This document shows, piece after piece, positions 26,001 to 36,258 of a stretch of 64,000 bases of DNA. Position numbers and translations under genes: made by a program. The notes under the pieces are model-generated. The model made no database searches. It saw only the letters and a program-made list of their open reading frames with translations, and was not told the origin of the DNA. The DNA lies in assembly GCA_036674765.1 (NCBI GenBank), contig JARVKI010000080.1:1-64000 (forward strand). Direction: 5' to 3'. The stretch comes from Seiridium cupressi. Its lineage: Eukaryota; Ascomycota; Sordariomycetes; Amphisphaeriales; Sporocadaceae. Position 1 is the first letter of the stretch. Each line of letters begins with the position of its first letter.

Positions 26001-26555
26001 TATTCTAACACACTCCAGTATCATCTTCTCATGCTGGACCCGTACCCTCAACCTTGTCGCGAAACACCTCGGACGAGCCGGCATTCCATTTTCTCGTATC
26101 GACGGAGAGTGTCCCCTGTCTAAGAGACAGAAGATCCTCGATGATTTCACAAAAAGATCGGGTGATCCGGTCCTCATCATGACGACGGGTACCGGTGCTT
26201 TCGGGTATGCAACACCGAAAATTCTTGGAAAATCGAATTTTCCAGCTGACTCGTAATAGATTGAACTTGACATGTGCGAATCGTGTCTTCATTGTTGAAT
26301 TGCAGTGGAACCCAAGTGTTGAGAGCCAGGCCATCGCAAGAGCAATCCGACTGGGTCAAGACCAGCATGTCTCAGTCATACGCTACATTATGAATAACAC
26401 CGTCGAACAGGTCAGTGCGCTGTCCATGCCTCTAGTGATTGTTCTCTGTCCTTTAACATATACTGACCATCTAATAGGACATGCAATCTCAACAACAACG
26501 GAAATTGATGATGGCGCAAAAGGGATTTGATGAGGGGATGGACATAGATAGTTGA
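23098..26555 (+). CDS. SNF2-family helicase with embedded RING finger (Rad5/HLTF-like)
   Basis: The model has ten exons: 23098-23505, 23639-24249, 24313-24414, 24459-24694, 24746-24779, 24834-25033, 25089-25971, 26019-26204, 26260-26410 and 26478-26555. It encodes 962 residues, all in phase, and includes a 34-nt micro-exon. Features in order: an acidic N-terminus; a Q-like motif (PPHQTKALNFM); motif I ADEMGMGKS (~400); motif II DEAH (~530, split by an intron); motif III-like LTGTPIQNK; a RING of C-x2-C...C-x-H-x2-C-x2-C...C-x2-C at ~717-768; and a helicase C domain. A RING between the two ATPase lobes is the Rad5/Rad16/HLTF arrangement, linking DNA translocation to E3 ubiquitin ligation. The final motif reads ARAIRLGQ, lacking the usual His of RAHRIGQ. 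No HIRAN domain was seen, so it is probably a lineage-specific paralogue rather than RAD5 itself. Nuclear by family. Confidence 0.92.
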
Positions 26556-26830
26556 GTAATATTCAGGCACAGCTAGATCGCAATAGAATATCGTTTGAAA
26601 TACTTGCGCCTAGCGTAGCGATCACCTTCTCTTTCATATTCCGAACTTCAAGGTAGCCAATGAGAAGTCGAAAGGCAATAACGAGGATATTAGGTATTAT
26701 GCATTATGTATCATTCTGAACTACTGCTTCTTGATATGATAAGTTTCCCAAATGGTGCATTCTAATTGGGCGTGTACCAAGAAACACTCATCATTGTTTA
26801 AGCTGCAGCAAGCCCGACGTTTCATGGCAT

Positions 26831-27832
26831 TCAGCCCCCGATCAGTTTTGCGGTATCGATACCAGGGTATCCAGTCCCAAAGCCCGGTTCATCATTGGTC
26901 AAGAGATAGCACTGCTTCGCGGTGGGGTAATCTGTAGACTCAACATACAGCAGATACGCACAGTCGAAGGTCAAGGCGCACTCCTCTACGCAGGCCTGAA
27001 AATCCGGTTGCTCCATCTGCACTATGATGTTGTCATCGTTGGCCCCATAAAGACTGTTATATGTGAGTTCGAAGATGAGACCGTTGTCAGCTTGGTACTG
27101 AGCTGTCGTTGAGGTGATCGCTGGTGAGCTGGCTGAAGAGGTCGAAGAACTGGTGCTGCTGCCACTCTGAGATGTCGTTGAGCTTGCTGCTGTCACGATG
27201 TAGGTCGTAGTGATGGTCACAATTCCAGTAGCTTGGGGAGTAGCTGTTGCAACGCCTGAAACCACGGAGGTGGTGGTGGCCGTGACAGTTACTAGGGTCT
27301 TAATATAGCAGGAGCAGACGGCCTCCGCGATAGACGATGGGCCTGATTTGAGCCTCGAACAGAGGCTATCCTGGTCGCTGCTGGCAGAAGGACCCATAGA
27401 CATGGAGGAACGTGTCGAGCTGGCCGAAGAGCTCGTGGCCATGGAGGAAAGTGTCGAGCTTGCTGGGTATGATGCTGGTGCAGACTCTTTGACGGATACA
27501 CTCCTGCACTTGCTCCGCTTAGCTTTCGTGGGAGCAAGAGTGGAGGTGATCGCAGTGGACGTTTCCGTGACAGTCACAGTCTCGAAGTCACTGGCAGATG
27601 CCGTTTCCACGGATACCGAGCTCAAGATGGTGGTCATCGTCATCGTGACGGTAGAGACACCATACGCCGAAGAACAAAAAGACTGCGCGGCGGGCCAATT
27701 GACCAAAGGTGCAAAATCCGCATACGGGCCATTGCTACAAACGTCGCCGGAGCAAATCACGACGGCGGTTGCTGACTTAGTAAAGGCGAGGGCGGTAAGC
27801 CCAGAAATGAGCGTGGTGAAGTGCATCTTCAT
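26831..27832 (-). CDS. Secreted Ser/Thr-rich protein with apple-like C-terminal module
   Basis: A single-exon frame of 333 residues. The N-terminus (MKMHFTTLISGLTALAFTKS) is a clear signal peptide with likely cleavage after Ala-Thr-Ala near residue 23. A short Cys module (CSGDVC to SFC) follows. Then come ~150 residues of Ser/Thr/Ala-rich sequence, interrupted by a second Cys pair region (SLCSRLK, AVCSCYIKT). The C-terminal ~85 residues have the spacing DFQACVEECALTFDC then KQCYLL, resembling PAN/apple adhesion folds. The stalk is probably O-mannosylated; cell wall or extracellular location is inferred. No GPI signal is evident. A TATATA lies 27 bp upstream of the ATG (27859-27864), so the leader would be very short, or the second ATG (27826) is used. 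The gene converges with the helicase gene at 276 bp. Confidence 0.85.
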   Translation of the reverse strand: MKMHFTTLISGLTALAFTKSATAVVICSGDVCSNGPYADFAPLVNWPAAQSFCSSAYGVSTVTMTMTTILSSVSVETASASDFETVTVTETSTAITSTLAPTKAKRSKCRSVSVKESAPASYPASSTLSSMATSSSASSTRSSMSMGPSASSDQDSLCSRLKSGPSSIAEAVCSCYIKTLVTVTATTTSVVSGVATATPQATGIVTITTTYIVTAASSTTSQSGSSTSSSTSSASSPAITSTTAQYQADNGLIFELTYNSLYGANDDNIIVQMEQPDFQACVEECALTFDCAYLLYVESTDYPTAKQCYLLTNDEPGFGTGYPGIDTAKLIGG

Positions 27833-28688
27833 GTAATACGATAAACGAGTGTGGTGCCTATATAGGCATGGGGGATTTGGCCAAGGGACCAGCTAGACAT
27901 ACGACAAAGAAGGAACATCTGCACGAGGTGCAGAAAATCGAGGAACGTTTTATCGAATTGTCGAAGCTCTGGGCAGGCGTTCAACTAGTCCATCTTCTGC
28001 GCAGCTAATATGTGTTAAGGGGCTCAGGTGGTAGAAAACGTGCCGTGGCGTATGATAGCGCGAGACTTGGTCCGACCGAACGCACTGACTTGGAACGAAT
28101 GCAGCTAAGCTGGACGGTTGAGGTTCCTCAAGCTAGACTTCAAAAGTGATAGGCCTCATTTGCCCGGCCTAACTAGTTCAAACAGCGAACATGATTGTTG
28201 CATGCTCGAATGAGAAGTTGCTCGGACCGAGTTGCGGTGCACAATTTTGTGGTATGGGTGTATTTCACAACTAACCCGCCGATGTCTCTTGCTAATTTGA
28301 CCCCCAAATTGCAACTCTCAGTATTTCTACAGCTCACGGACGCATTTCTTCTCGAGTGCTCTGACGCGCGTTACACCCGAATCTTCGCGGATTGAATCTT
28401 CGCTCGCTCTGGTGCTGGAATGCGTTGCACCTATTACTGCTGAAACGGGAAGTCTTGTTTGGGGATTGTATAGTCGAAGCAACTGGGCAAACAACAGATT
28501 GATCCCTTTTATCGCTCCGTCGTTATTCGGACACAAGCACCGACTGTTCTGTGGAAGTATTTTTTTAGATATTTGTTCTTCATTTGTTTTTGGTGTGATC
28601 AACTAGATATAATCCCGTGCTCAGCGGCAACTCCTAGTCCCAAACCGTAAACCGTTACCGTACCTAGCCCCGTCTATTCCCCGCCATT
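27833..28688. other. Intergenic, promoter of the secreted protein gene and ADH 3' flank
   Basis: No coding region, RNA gene or repeat was supported in these 856 bp. Short frames here lack family resemblance. Confidence 0.5.
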
Positions 28689-29870
28689 CTATTTGCTAGT
28701 ATCAACGACATAGCGACCAGCGATCTGGCCTTGCTTCATCAAGTCGTACACCTCACCCAGCTTGCTAAGGCCCACGGTCTTGAAGGGCGCCTTGATGAGA
28801 CCCCGCCTGTAGAACTCGATTGCCTCTGCCGTGTCCTGTCGGTTTCCGACGTACGATCCCTTGATCGTGACCATCCTCGTCACGGTATCGAAGACAGGCG
28901 CCTTCAGGTAGGCATTGGCGGGTAGACCGACGCAGACGATGGTGCCCCTGCTGCGGACGTACTCGCTGGCCTGCTGGAAAGGCTTCTCGCTGACAGCGAG
29001 GACGACAACAGCGTGGGGACCTAGGCCGTCGGAGGTGGCCTTCTTGACATCCTGGACGAGGTTCTTGGAGGTGGTGAAATCGACGTAAGCGGTAGCACCG
29101 AGCTTCTCGCACATCTGTCGCTTCTCATCGCCGCCGTCAATCGCGATGGCGTGCACACCCATGGCCTTGGCGTACTGCAGGGCCATGGAGCCGAGACCGC
29201 CACCGGCGCCGATGATGGTGACGTACTGGCCGGGCTTGACGCCGGACTCCTTGAGAGCCTTGTAGACGGTGATACCGGCACAGAGGACGGGCGAGATGGC
29301 CTCCAAGTCGCACTCCTTCGGGATGCGGGCAATGTGGTTTGCCTTGGCAATTGCGTATTGCTGGAACGAGCCGTCGACGGTGTAACCAGATAGCAGAGGC
29401 TCTGGGCACAGGGGCTCATCAGCCTGTCGGCAGAAGTAGCAGTCCATGCAGGACCCGTTTAGCCACTTGACACCAGCGTAGTCGCCAATCTCGATGTCCT
29501 TGACCAAATCGCCTCGGGCCACGACGACACCGGCTCCTTCGTGACCGCCAACCAGGGGCATCTTGGTAGCCAGTGGCCAATCGCCCATCATGGCGTGAAC
29601 TAGATGACAGATGTCAGAGATGCATTCCCCCGTGCTTCTCAACTCTAGCACTTACGATCAGTGTGGCAAACACCACTGTACTTGATGTTGATGAGGACCT
29701 CATCTGGACCGGGCTTTTGAACGGGAATCTTCTTGTAAACGGCAGCTGCATCGGGTCAGTCACGTATTCTAATGGTCGCAAAAGGAAAGCCCAGTTGCGA
29801 GTGTTGACTTACGTCCGCCCGACTTCTCGACAACCTGCGCCCATTGTTCGGTTGGGATTTCTTGCGACAT
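28689..29870 (-). CDS. adh1: Zinc-dependent alcohol dehydrogenase (ADH1 type)
   Basis: The model has three exons: 29870-29813, 29745-29656 and 29599-28689. It encodes 352 residues, the usual length of fungal tetrameric ADH1. Catalytic zinc ligands are in GVCHTDLH and VGGHEGAG. The structural zinc loop CMDCYFC...LC is complete. The Rossmann motif [18 protein letters not shown] is followed by an acidic residue in AIDGGDEK, indicating NAD rather than NADP. It interconverts acetaldehyde (or other short aldehydes) and alcohols; no mitochondrial presequence is seen, so it is probably cytosolic. The start is fixed by [10 protein letters not shown] and by splicing into [16 protein letters not shown] on the coding strand and a trinucleotide repeat lie just upstream. 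Confidence 0.95.
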
Positions 29871-29876
29871 TTTGAT

Positions 29877-29924
29877 GTGGTGGTGGTGGTGGTGGTGTTG
29901 ATGGTGATGATGATGATGATGATG
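29877..29924. repeat. Trinucleotide microsatellite in the ADH leader
   Basis: A (TGG)n run passes directly into a (GAT)n run, starting 7 bases upstream of the ADH start codon. In transcript orientation it is CAT repeats followed by CCA repeats. It would be part of the 5' leader and could vary in length between strains. Confidence 0.85.
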
Positions 29925-29952
29925 GACTGCAACGAGACCTTATGCGAGAGCC

Positions 29953-29958
29953 TTTATA
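29953..29958 (-). promoter_or_regulatory. Putative TATA box of the ADH gene
   Basis: TATAAA on the minus strand, within TTTATAAAGG, lies about 83-88 bp upstream of the ADH ATG. The position fits a strong glycolytic-type fungal promoter. It is a motif match only. Confidence 0.5.
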
Positions 29959-30719
29959 AAGGATACAGGAGTATGAACGGACCGATTGATGGTTGATTGA
30001 ATGATGGGATAATGGAATGGTGATGGCAATGTTTGATATCGTATGATCACCTCGAGTTTATATATCCATATCTCGTGTCAGCTCTGTCAAGCTCCCGCAA
30101 TAGTGCCGAATCTCGATAGCTTCCCCCACCCACTTCTCTGAGCAGTGCAGGATGGTTTCTGCTCATACTTTTCGCCAATCTGTAGGGGCGGCCCAGATTC
30201 GCGTCTTCCGCATGGCCTACTGCTCCCTGTAAACCTTGTCCGATACTATCTAGTCCAGTCGTAGGAAGAGTGATCAGCCTAGTGAGGGGTAGCTTCTCCT
30301 CATGCAAGCAGCGAGCCAAGCAAAGCCAACGCCGCCAGTCCATGACTCTCCCTCTGCCAGGGACTCCGGACGGCCGGCACAAGCAGGTGGGATGCAGCCC
30401 ATGGTGGAGATAAGCGTTGGCAGATGCTCGCCAGCTCTCTCATTGTCATGCATGAGATACGTTCTACTGGGAATCCGGGGTAGGCCGCTGGCAGATTGGC
30501 TGTCGTGAGGCGTTGTGGTTGGGCGTAGCGCGGCGTGCAGCGCGCAGCTAGGGCGACAGCCAAGCGAGCAGCTTGGGACCACACACGCTGTGACGGCCAA
30601 TGGCGACTGCAGACGGAAGCTCCTTACCACAGATCCGGAAGCTCCCGTTCGACAGGGCGACCCTCGCACCGGACACGAGGAAGTCGTCGACAGGGAACAT
30701 CGTTCGATTGTCTGACCAT

Positions 30720-30763
30720 TCTCGCTTGGGTCTCGCTTGAGTCTCGCTTGAGTCTCGCTTGAG
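30720..30763. repeat. 11-bp tandem repeat, four units
   Basis: Four head-to-tail copies of TCTCGCTTGAG; the first ends GGG instead of GAG. It lies in the 1.26 kb between the ADH and ABC transporter genes, where no coding region is supported. Function is unknown; repeat-unit slippage is the likely origin. Confidence 0.9.
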
Positions 30764-31133
30764 GGGTAGATGGGTCCAAGACTCCACCTGAGGCCGGCCG
30801 GCCGGACGATCGACTTTCACACACATCTCGTGATAGTCTGTTGGACGGGCATCATCTGCTCAGCTGCTGTTCCTCTCATTCGGCCATGGCCTCAATTAGT
30901 TTAAAACTAGAATTCCCCAGATTTCGGTGGAGATGCTTCCGGGCTGATGGTCTCGTTTGACAGATGCAGCTCTTTGAACCTAACGTAGTGTCTTGCGCTG
31001 GGCCAACGACACGCAGGTTGGAGTACGGCAGATCTTCACGCGCATGAAACTTTCAAACCTAATGTTATTACTATGTTACTCAATGATTATTGGCCGACTC
31101 AGTCGGTACCGTCCCCCGACCTTGTGGCCGCGT

Positions 31134-34100
31134 TCATCCTAGGGTCTGATGCAGCACATTCACCCGATAACTTTCGCTCCTCTGCAGCAACTCCTCATGG
31201 GTCCCCTTGTCCACGCACTTACCATCCTCGATCATAAAGATGACATCGGCCCTACGGATGGTGTGTAGTCGATGGGCTATGGCAATTACTGTGATGCCCT
31301 TCGTGGCCCGCTCCAAGCCGTCTTGAAGCAGTCGCTCAGACTCGGCGTCCAGAGCGCTCGTCGACTCATCCAACAGCAATAGGCGTGGCTTTCGGACCAA
31401 CGCTCTGGCAATGGCGAGTCGCTGCTTCTGCCCTCCGGAAAGCTGCCCGCCACTCGGACCGCATTGGGTCTCGTAGCCGTTAGGCAATGACGCGATGGTG
31501 TCGTGGATATTTGCCAGGCGAGAGGCTTGCTCTATCTCAGCATCTGACGGCTCGTGAGCCGGCCGGGCTCCCAAGGCAACATTGAAACGGAGGCTGCCGT
31601 CGAACAAGATATTGTCTTGCGGGACAAGCCCGATGTCATCTCTGAACGTCGGCTCTTTTCTGGCGGCAATGTCTGTTCCGTCGACCTCGATCACTCCAGA
31701 GTCTGGGCGATACATTCGCTCCATAAGTGATATTATGGTTGACTTGCCTGCACCACTCGGGCCAACGAGAGCGCAAAACTGGCCTGGTTTGACTTCAAGA
31801 TCCAGGCCTTTTAGAACCTGGCGGTTCGGTCTTGCTGGATAAGAAAAGACGAGCTGCTTGAACTTGACACGCATGCCTCCTTCAATCTGCGAGCCGACGT
31901 TCTTCATTTCCAAGGCCGCTTCCGGGTCTTTCTCCGCAGAAGGCTTATCAGCTATGGTCTTGCTCGAGCCCAAGTCGATCAGACCGAAGATGCGTGCAGC
32001 TGCTCTTCCGGCGTTGCCTACTTCGGGGGCCAGGGTGAACAGTTCTCCCCATTGTTGAGCGCTCACAAGAAGTGCAATGAGAACGATGAAAAATTGTGTC
32101 TGCGTGTAGTGTCCTTCGATGATCTGCCTCGCGCCCCACCAATAGGCTAACGCATAGATGAGATTCGCGACACTATATGTGAGTGCGAGGAACAGATTGG
32201 CCCAGATGCTGGTCCTGAGATGATCCTTTCTGGGGAACTTCAAGGATCGCCAGTATGTGCCTAAAACTTCTTGTTCTAGAGAGAGTGCAGCCACGGTCTT
32301 GATGGAGTTGACGGCCTCGACTGTAATGCCCACAGATTTGGAGAAGGCCTTCTCGTGCTTTGCCGCGAATTTTGCCAACAAGCGCATCTGCATGACACCA
32401 GCACCGAGCATAAGGGGCACGACAGCCAGGCAAACGAGCGCGATCCTCCAAGCAAGAACATGCGACAGAATCACTGCAGCCAGGAAGTTCACTGCTATCG
32501 AGAAGAGGGTCCCAATAATTGAGCCAGTCAAGGCGCCAAGAGCGCTCGAGTCAGCTGTAATGTAGCTGAGTAGAGTTGACGGAGTTCTCCCTTCCGACTG
32601 GTGCCATTGAACATCTTGTTCCATCAAAGAGCGTAGGGAAAGCGTTCTAACGACATATAGGATATTCTCGGCGACATATCCAAATGATGTCCAGCTTATA
32701 CAATTGGCAAATAGTTCGATGATACCTAGAATAAAGAACAGCAGGCCAAAAAAGCTTCCGGCTGATCTGATGTAGCTTGGTTCATTGCACGGGCTGAGGG
32801 CGCCGACAGTGTGGCCGAAAAGAGTAGCTGAACCGGAGAATGCACCTCCCACAACGGTAGAACCCGCAAAGGCGAACAATAGCCAGATAGAATATGGGCG
32901 CGTATAACGGCTGACGGTCTTGAAGGTTGTCATGTTTGATTCCGTGGGGTTGTCTGGATTTGCTTTCGATGCTCCCTCGGGCGTGTCGTTGGCTGTGGTG
33001 TCGGAAGAAATCTCAATCTCTTTGCTTGGCACTTGCGCTACTTCATGTACACCCTCATCAATATCCTTGGATGATGTCGCGGTCTTGGTGCTGGATGTAT
33101 CCGAGCCCATGTTCTGCAATCGTACAAGCGCAGCGTAATCCGCGTCTTTGGCCAGAAGCTCAGCGTGGGTTCCCTGTTCAATGACTCTCCCGTTGCGCAT
33201 GACGACAATATTATCTGCCGTCTTCACTGTTGCCAGACGATGTGCAATGGAAACGACAGTCCGCCCCGCTGTTGCTTGTTCGATAGCTTTCTGTATTCTC
33301 TGCTCACTGGCTGAATCGAGCGAAGACGTTGCCTCATCCAGCACTAATATCCTTGGATCTTTCACTAGAGCTCGTGCAAGGGCAACCCTCTGCTTCTGGC
33401 CACCACTCAGCAGATCGCCGTTCGCGCCGACATTCGTTGCTAACCCGTACTCGAGGTTTCCCAAGAAAGCGCCAGCATCGGCCAAAGATGCCGCATGTTG
33501 AACTAGCTCCAGGATCTTCGTAGCGAGGCTTCCATGGGCTGAGGCTGCTGTAGTCAGGTCCTGACCATGTCGTGCATCCTCAGCAATTCTCGCGAAGGTG
33601 TTGCTGAGAAGGGTTGGCTGGTACTCGTCGTGCTCTGGACGCGATGAGTTGACTAATCCGAGAGCTATGTTCTCTAAGATGGATCGGTCCAGGAGAAGAG
33701 GATCCTGTTGTACCAGACCAACGTGACTTCGAAGCTCCCGGACATTGATATCTCGAAGGTTTGTTCCGTCCAAATATATAGAGCCCCGATCCGGATCATA
33801 AAGCCTTGTGAGCAATCCCGCAATTGTAGATTTACCACTACCCGATAGGCCAACGACAGCAGTGCGTTTCCCGGCTGGGAATCGCAGTGACACATCCTGA
33901 ATCACCGGGACGTCTGGGCGGGAAGGGTAACTAAAGGCAACGTTCTCAAGCGTAAAGTCACCCTCGCATTCGGGAGCAGCGGTTGGGCCGGCTTCGATAG
34001 TGCCATCGATTTGAGATTGACGGTCGATGTCTTCCTTTAGTTTTTCGAATGACGCTGTAGCAGAAGCAAAAATTTGGATAAACGGTGCCATCTGGCTGAG

Positions 34101-35257
34101 AACAAGCGTGCCTAGAGACATTTGATGAGTGCCTGGAGTGCAAAGTGTGATGAATCGCCAACTTACCATCTACAATGACAAAAATGATGGTGTAGGTAGT
34201 ACCAACACTCATGCCTTGAAGTTGTCCGCTGACCACATCAGCGATTGCACGACTTCCTTGCCAATATGCTAGGCCATTAGCCGAGTATCCCAAGAAGTAT
34301 AACATTCCGGACTGCAAAGAGACCGCAATAGCTTTCTTGATTCCGGCACTGCGGGCCAGTGCCAACTTGTTGGTGAATCTTTCCTCCAGTCGGGTGTTAG
34401 CCCTGAACGCCTGTACCACCATAATGTTTGCCAAGCTCTCTTGAGCCACCGACGCGGCAGCGGCCATATGCTTCGAGACGAGTGCTGAATATTTGCCTAT
34501 GAAATGACCACCCATGACGCCCATAACCATGAAGGCTGGCAGCAGAGAAACAAGAATGCCAGCGAGCTTGGCATATTTGATAAAGGCGACGATGTATGCA
34601 GTTACGAACATGGAGAGTACGCCAAGCACGACGCCCACCTTCTCCGACGTTCCCTGTTGAATGGTGTTGATATCGCTGGTGAGGCGTGAGGACACATCTC
34701 CGGCCGGTAGCTTGTCGAAGTAGGAAACCTCCTGTCGTAGTAGTGATCTGAAATACTTCGCCCTGAGACGATGAGCCAGGCGGTTGCCGAACAAATTCCA
34801 GCTGAGGATGTAGAGGTATATGCACCCGAACTGTGCAATGGCAAGGTAAACAACTAATAACACCTTTGAGTTGACGCTTGATTGGTACTCCTCCGGGTCG
34901 GAGACGGACCCAGCTGCACAAGTGGCCGAATTGAGATTGTCCAATAGTTGACCGAAGACGATTCCGATGAGGGGAAACGGCACCCCTGCTGCAATGGCGG
35001 AGAATATGCCAACAAAGAGTAGTAGAACATCGACGATCTTGGGTTCGGCATAGAAGAGAAGGCGGAAATAGTTGAAGAACCCCGTGAAGAACTTGGTGGT
35101 CGAGGTTAGTGGTCGTTCCATACCGTCAGGGGGAAAGACTGTTGGAACTCACGCCGGGCGAAGACTTGGTCGCCTTTGGCGCATCAGTTTTCGCGTCTAC
35201 AGCTGGCGACACGATGGCGCCCGTCGCCTCGTTCTCTTGGGCTGGTTGGGCACTCAT
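31134..35257 (-). CDS. Full-size ABCB (MDR-type) transporter, siderophore-locus candidate
   Basis: The model has three exons: 35257-35153, 35091-34167 and 34111-31134. It encodes 1335 residues in phase, normal for a TMD-NBD-TMD-NBD exporter. NBD1 has Walker A GLSGSGKST (~431), signature LLSGGQKQR (~577) and Walker B ILVLDEATSSLD. NBD2 has GPSGAGKST, QLSGGQKQR and LLLLDESTSALD. The loop between the Q-loop and the signature of NBD1 is long. Both transmembrane blocks have six-helix character. The short N-terminal exon (MSAQPAQENE) is hydrophilic. Family members export drugs, pigments or siderophores. Here it is divergent from a SIT transporter across a promoter with two exact iron-repressor motifs. 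This resembles the Aspergillus siderophore locus, where an MDR-type ABC gene lies beside siderophore genes. Substrate is inferred, not proven. Confidence 0.93.
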
Positions 35258-35664
35258 TTCGTCGGACAACAACTGATGCTATCTCAATCGGAATCACCAA
35301 TAGTCATGACGAAGGCTAAAGACCTCGTGAGGCCAGTAGAAGTAGAAAACTCTTCGTACTCCAGGTACGATGCTGTCCCGTCTAGGCGGGCCCCGAAAGT
35401 AATTACCCCCCTCCGAAAAAAAAAAGAAGCTTGTGCCACTTCGCGACCCCATTTTGGCCTGAGTTAGGTAAGTCGATCGCAAAGTGAGTTTAAGGGACTC
35501 CAGTCGCGCAGCAGTTGCAGTGATGTAACGGTTAATCTGGGCGGGCGAGGTACTTGGCTGTACCTCAATGGCAGTTGAAGCGCCCAAGTGGCCGAGCCCG
35601 GGGGTGCGCATCCACTTCCAAGACCTTGGCCCGGAAGCGACACGACAAGAGTCCACATGGGGCC

Positions 35665-35747
35665 ATCTGATAAGATTATCACGATTATCACGATGATCGC
35701 GTTTCATGCAAGAAGAACCCGCTGACAGTGATATCAAGTTATCAGAT
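35665..35747. promoter_or_regulatory. Two inverted ATCTGATAA iron-repressor (SRE/SreA-type) sites
   Basis: ATCTGATAA occurs on the plus strand at 35665-35673 and on the minus strand at 35739-35747. Between them, GATTATCAC is repeated twice (35674 onward), giving two further GATAA cores on the minus strand. ATCWGATAA is the extended site of the fungal GATA-type iron repressors (SreA/SRE/Sre1/Urbs1). The pair sits between the divergent ABC and SIT starts and could repress both under iron sufficiency. Weaker GATA cores (TTATCTGG near 36022) lie closer to the SIT gene. Confidence 0.75.
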
Positions 35748-36258
35748 GGCCCTAGGGAGATGCACATGCAAGTGCCCAAATGCGGATGCGCCTGGCACCA
35801 CCCTGACGCAGGGCCCACCCGCCCCTAGCCGAGCCTAGGGGCGATGTAGCAAGCAGAGTTGCACGATGGGATATGAACTAACTACATCAAACTGCACACG
35901 TGTTGAGTCCACTCCCGACCGCCCGTCTTTCTGGCGGCTTGTGCAAGTCTTTCGGGCAACAGCATCGAGAAAAAACGTCTTGCTCGATTTTGGTTCTGTC
36001 CAAGGGGAATAGATTATCTAGTTATCTGGTTTGTTAGGCGTGTGATACTAAATACGAACCCGTCCCGAGCCCTAGCCTAGTAGTCAGCTCCGGGCTGGGT
36101 CCATCCTTCAGGGCTCTAGGCAGCCCAGCATCAAGTGATTCATTGGACTGCAGACTGTTCAGGCATCGAACCCCTGTGACAAGCCGCCCCTCGAGGCTCC
36201 AGTCTATGCCTCCTGCAAATCAGGGTGCCGCGCTTAACGCCCCTGCGAGCATGCCTGC

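Noticed and set aside
33958..34169. Apparent separate small proteins at the junction of the two large ABC frames
   Set aside because: The two frames are one gene joined by a 54-nt intron (34166-34112) with GTAAGT and TCTCTAG; the extra residues are intron read-through.
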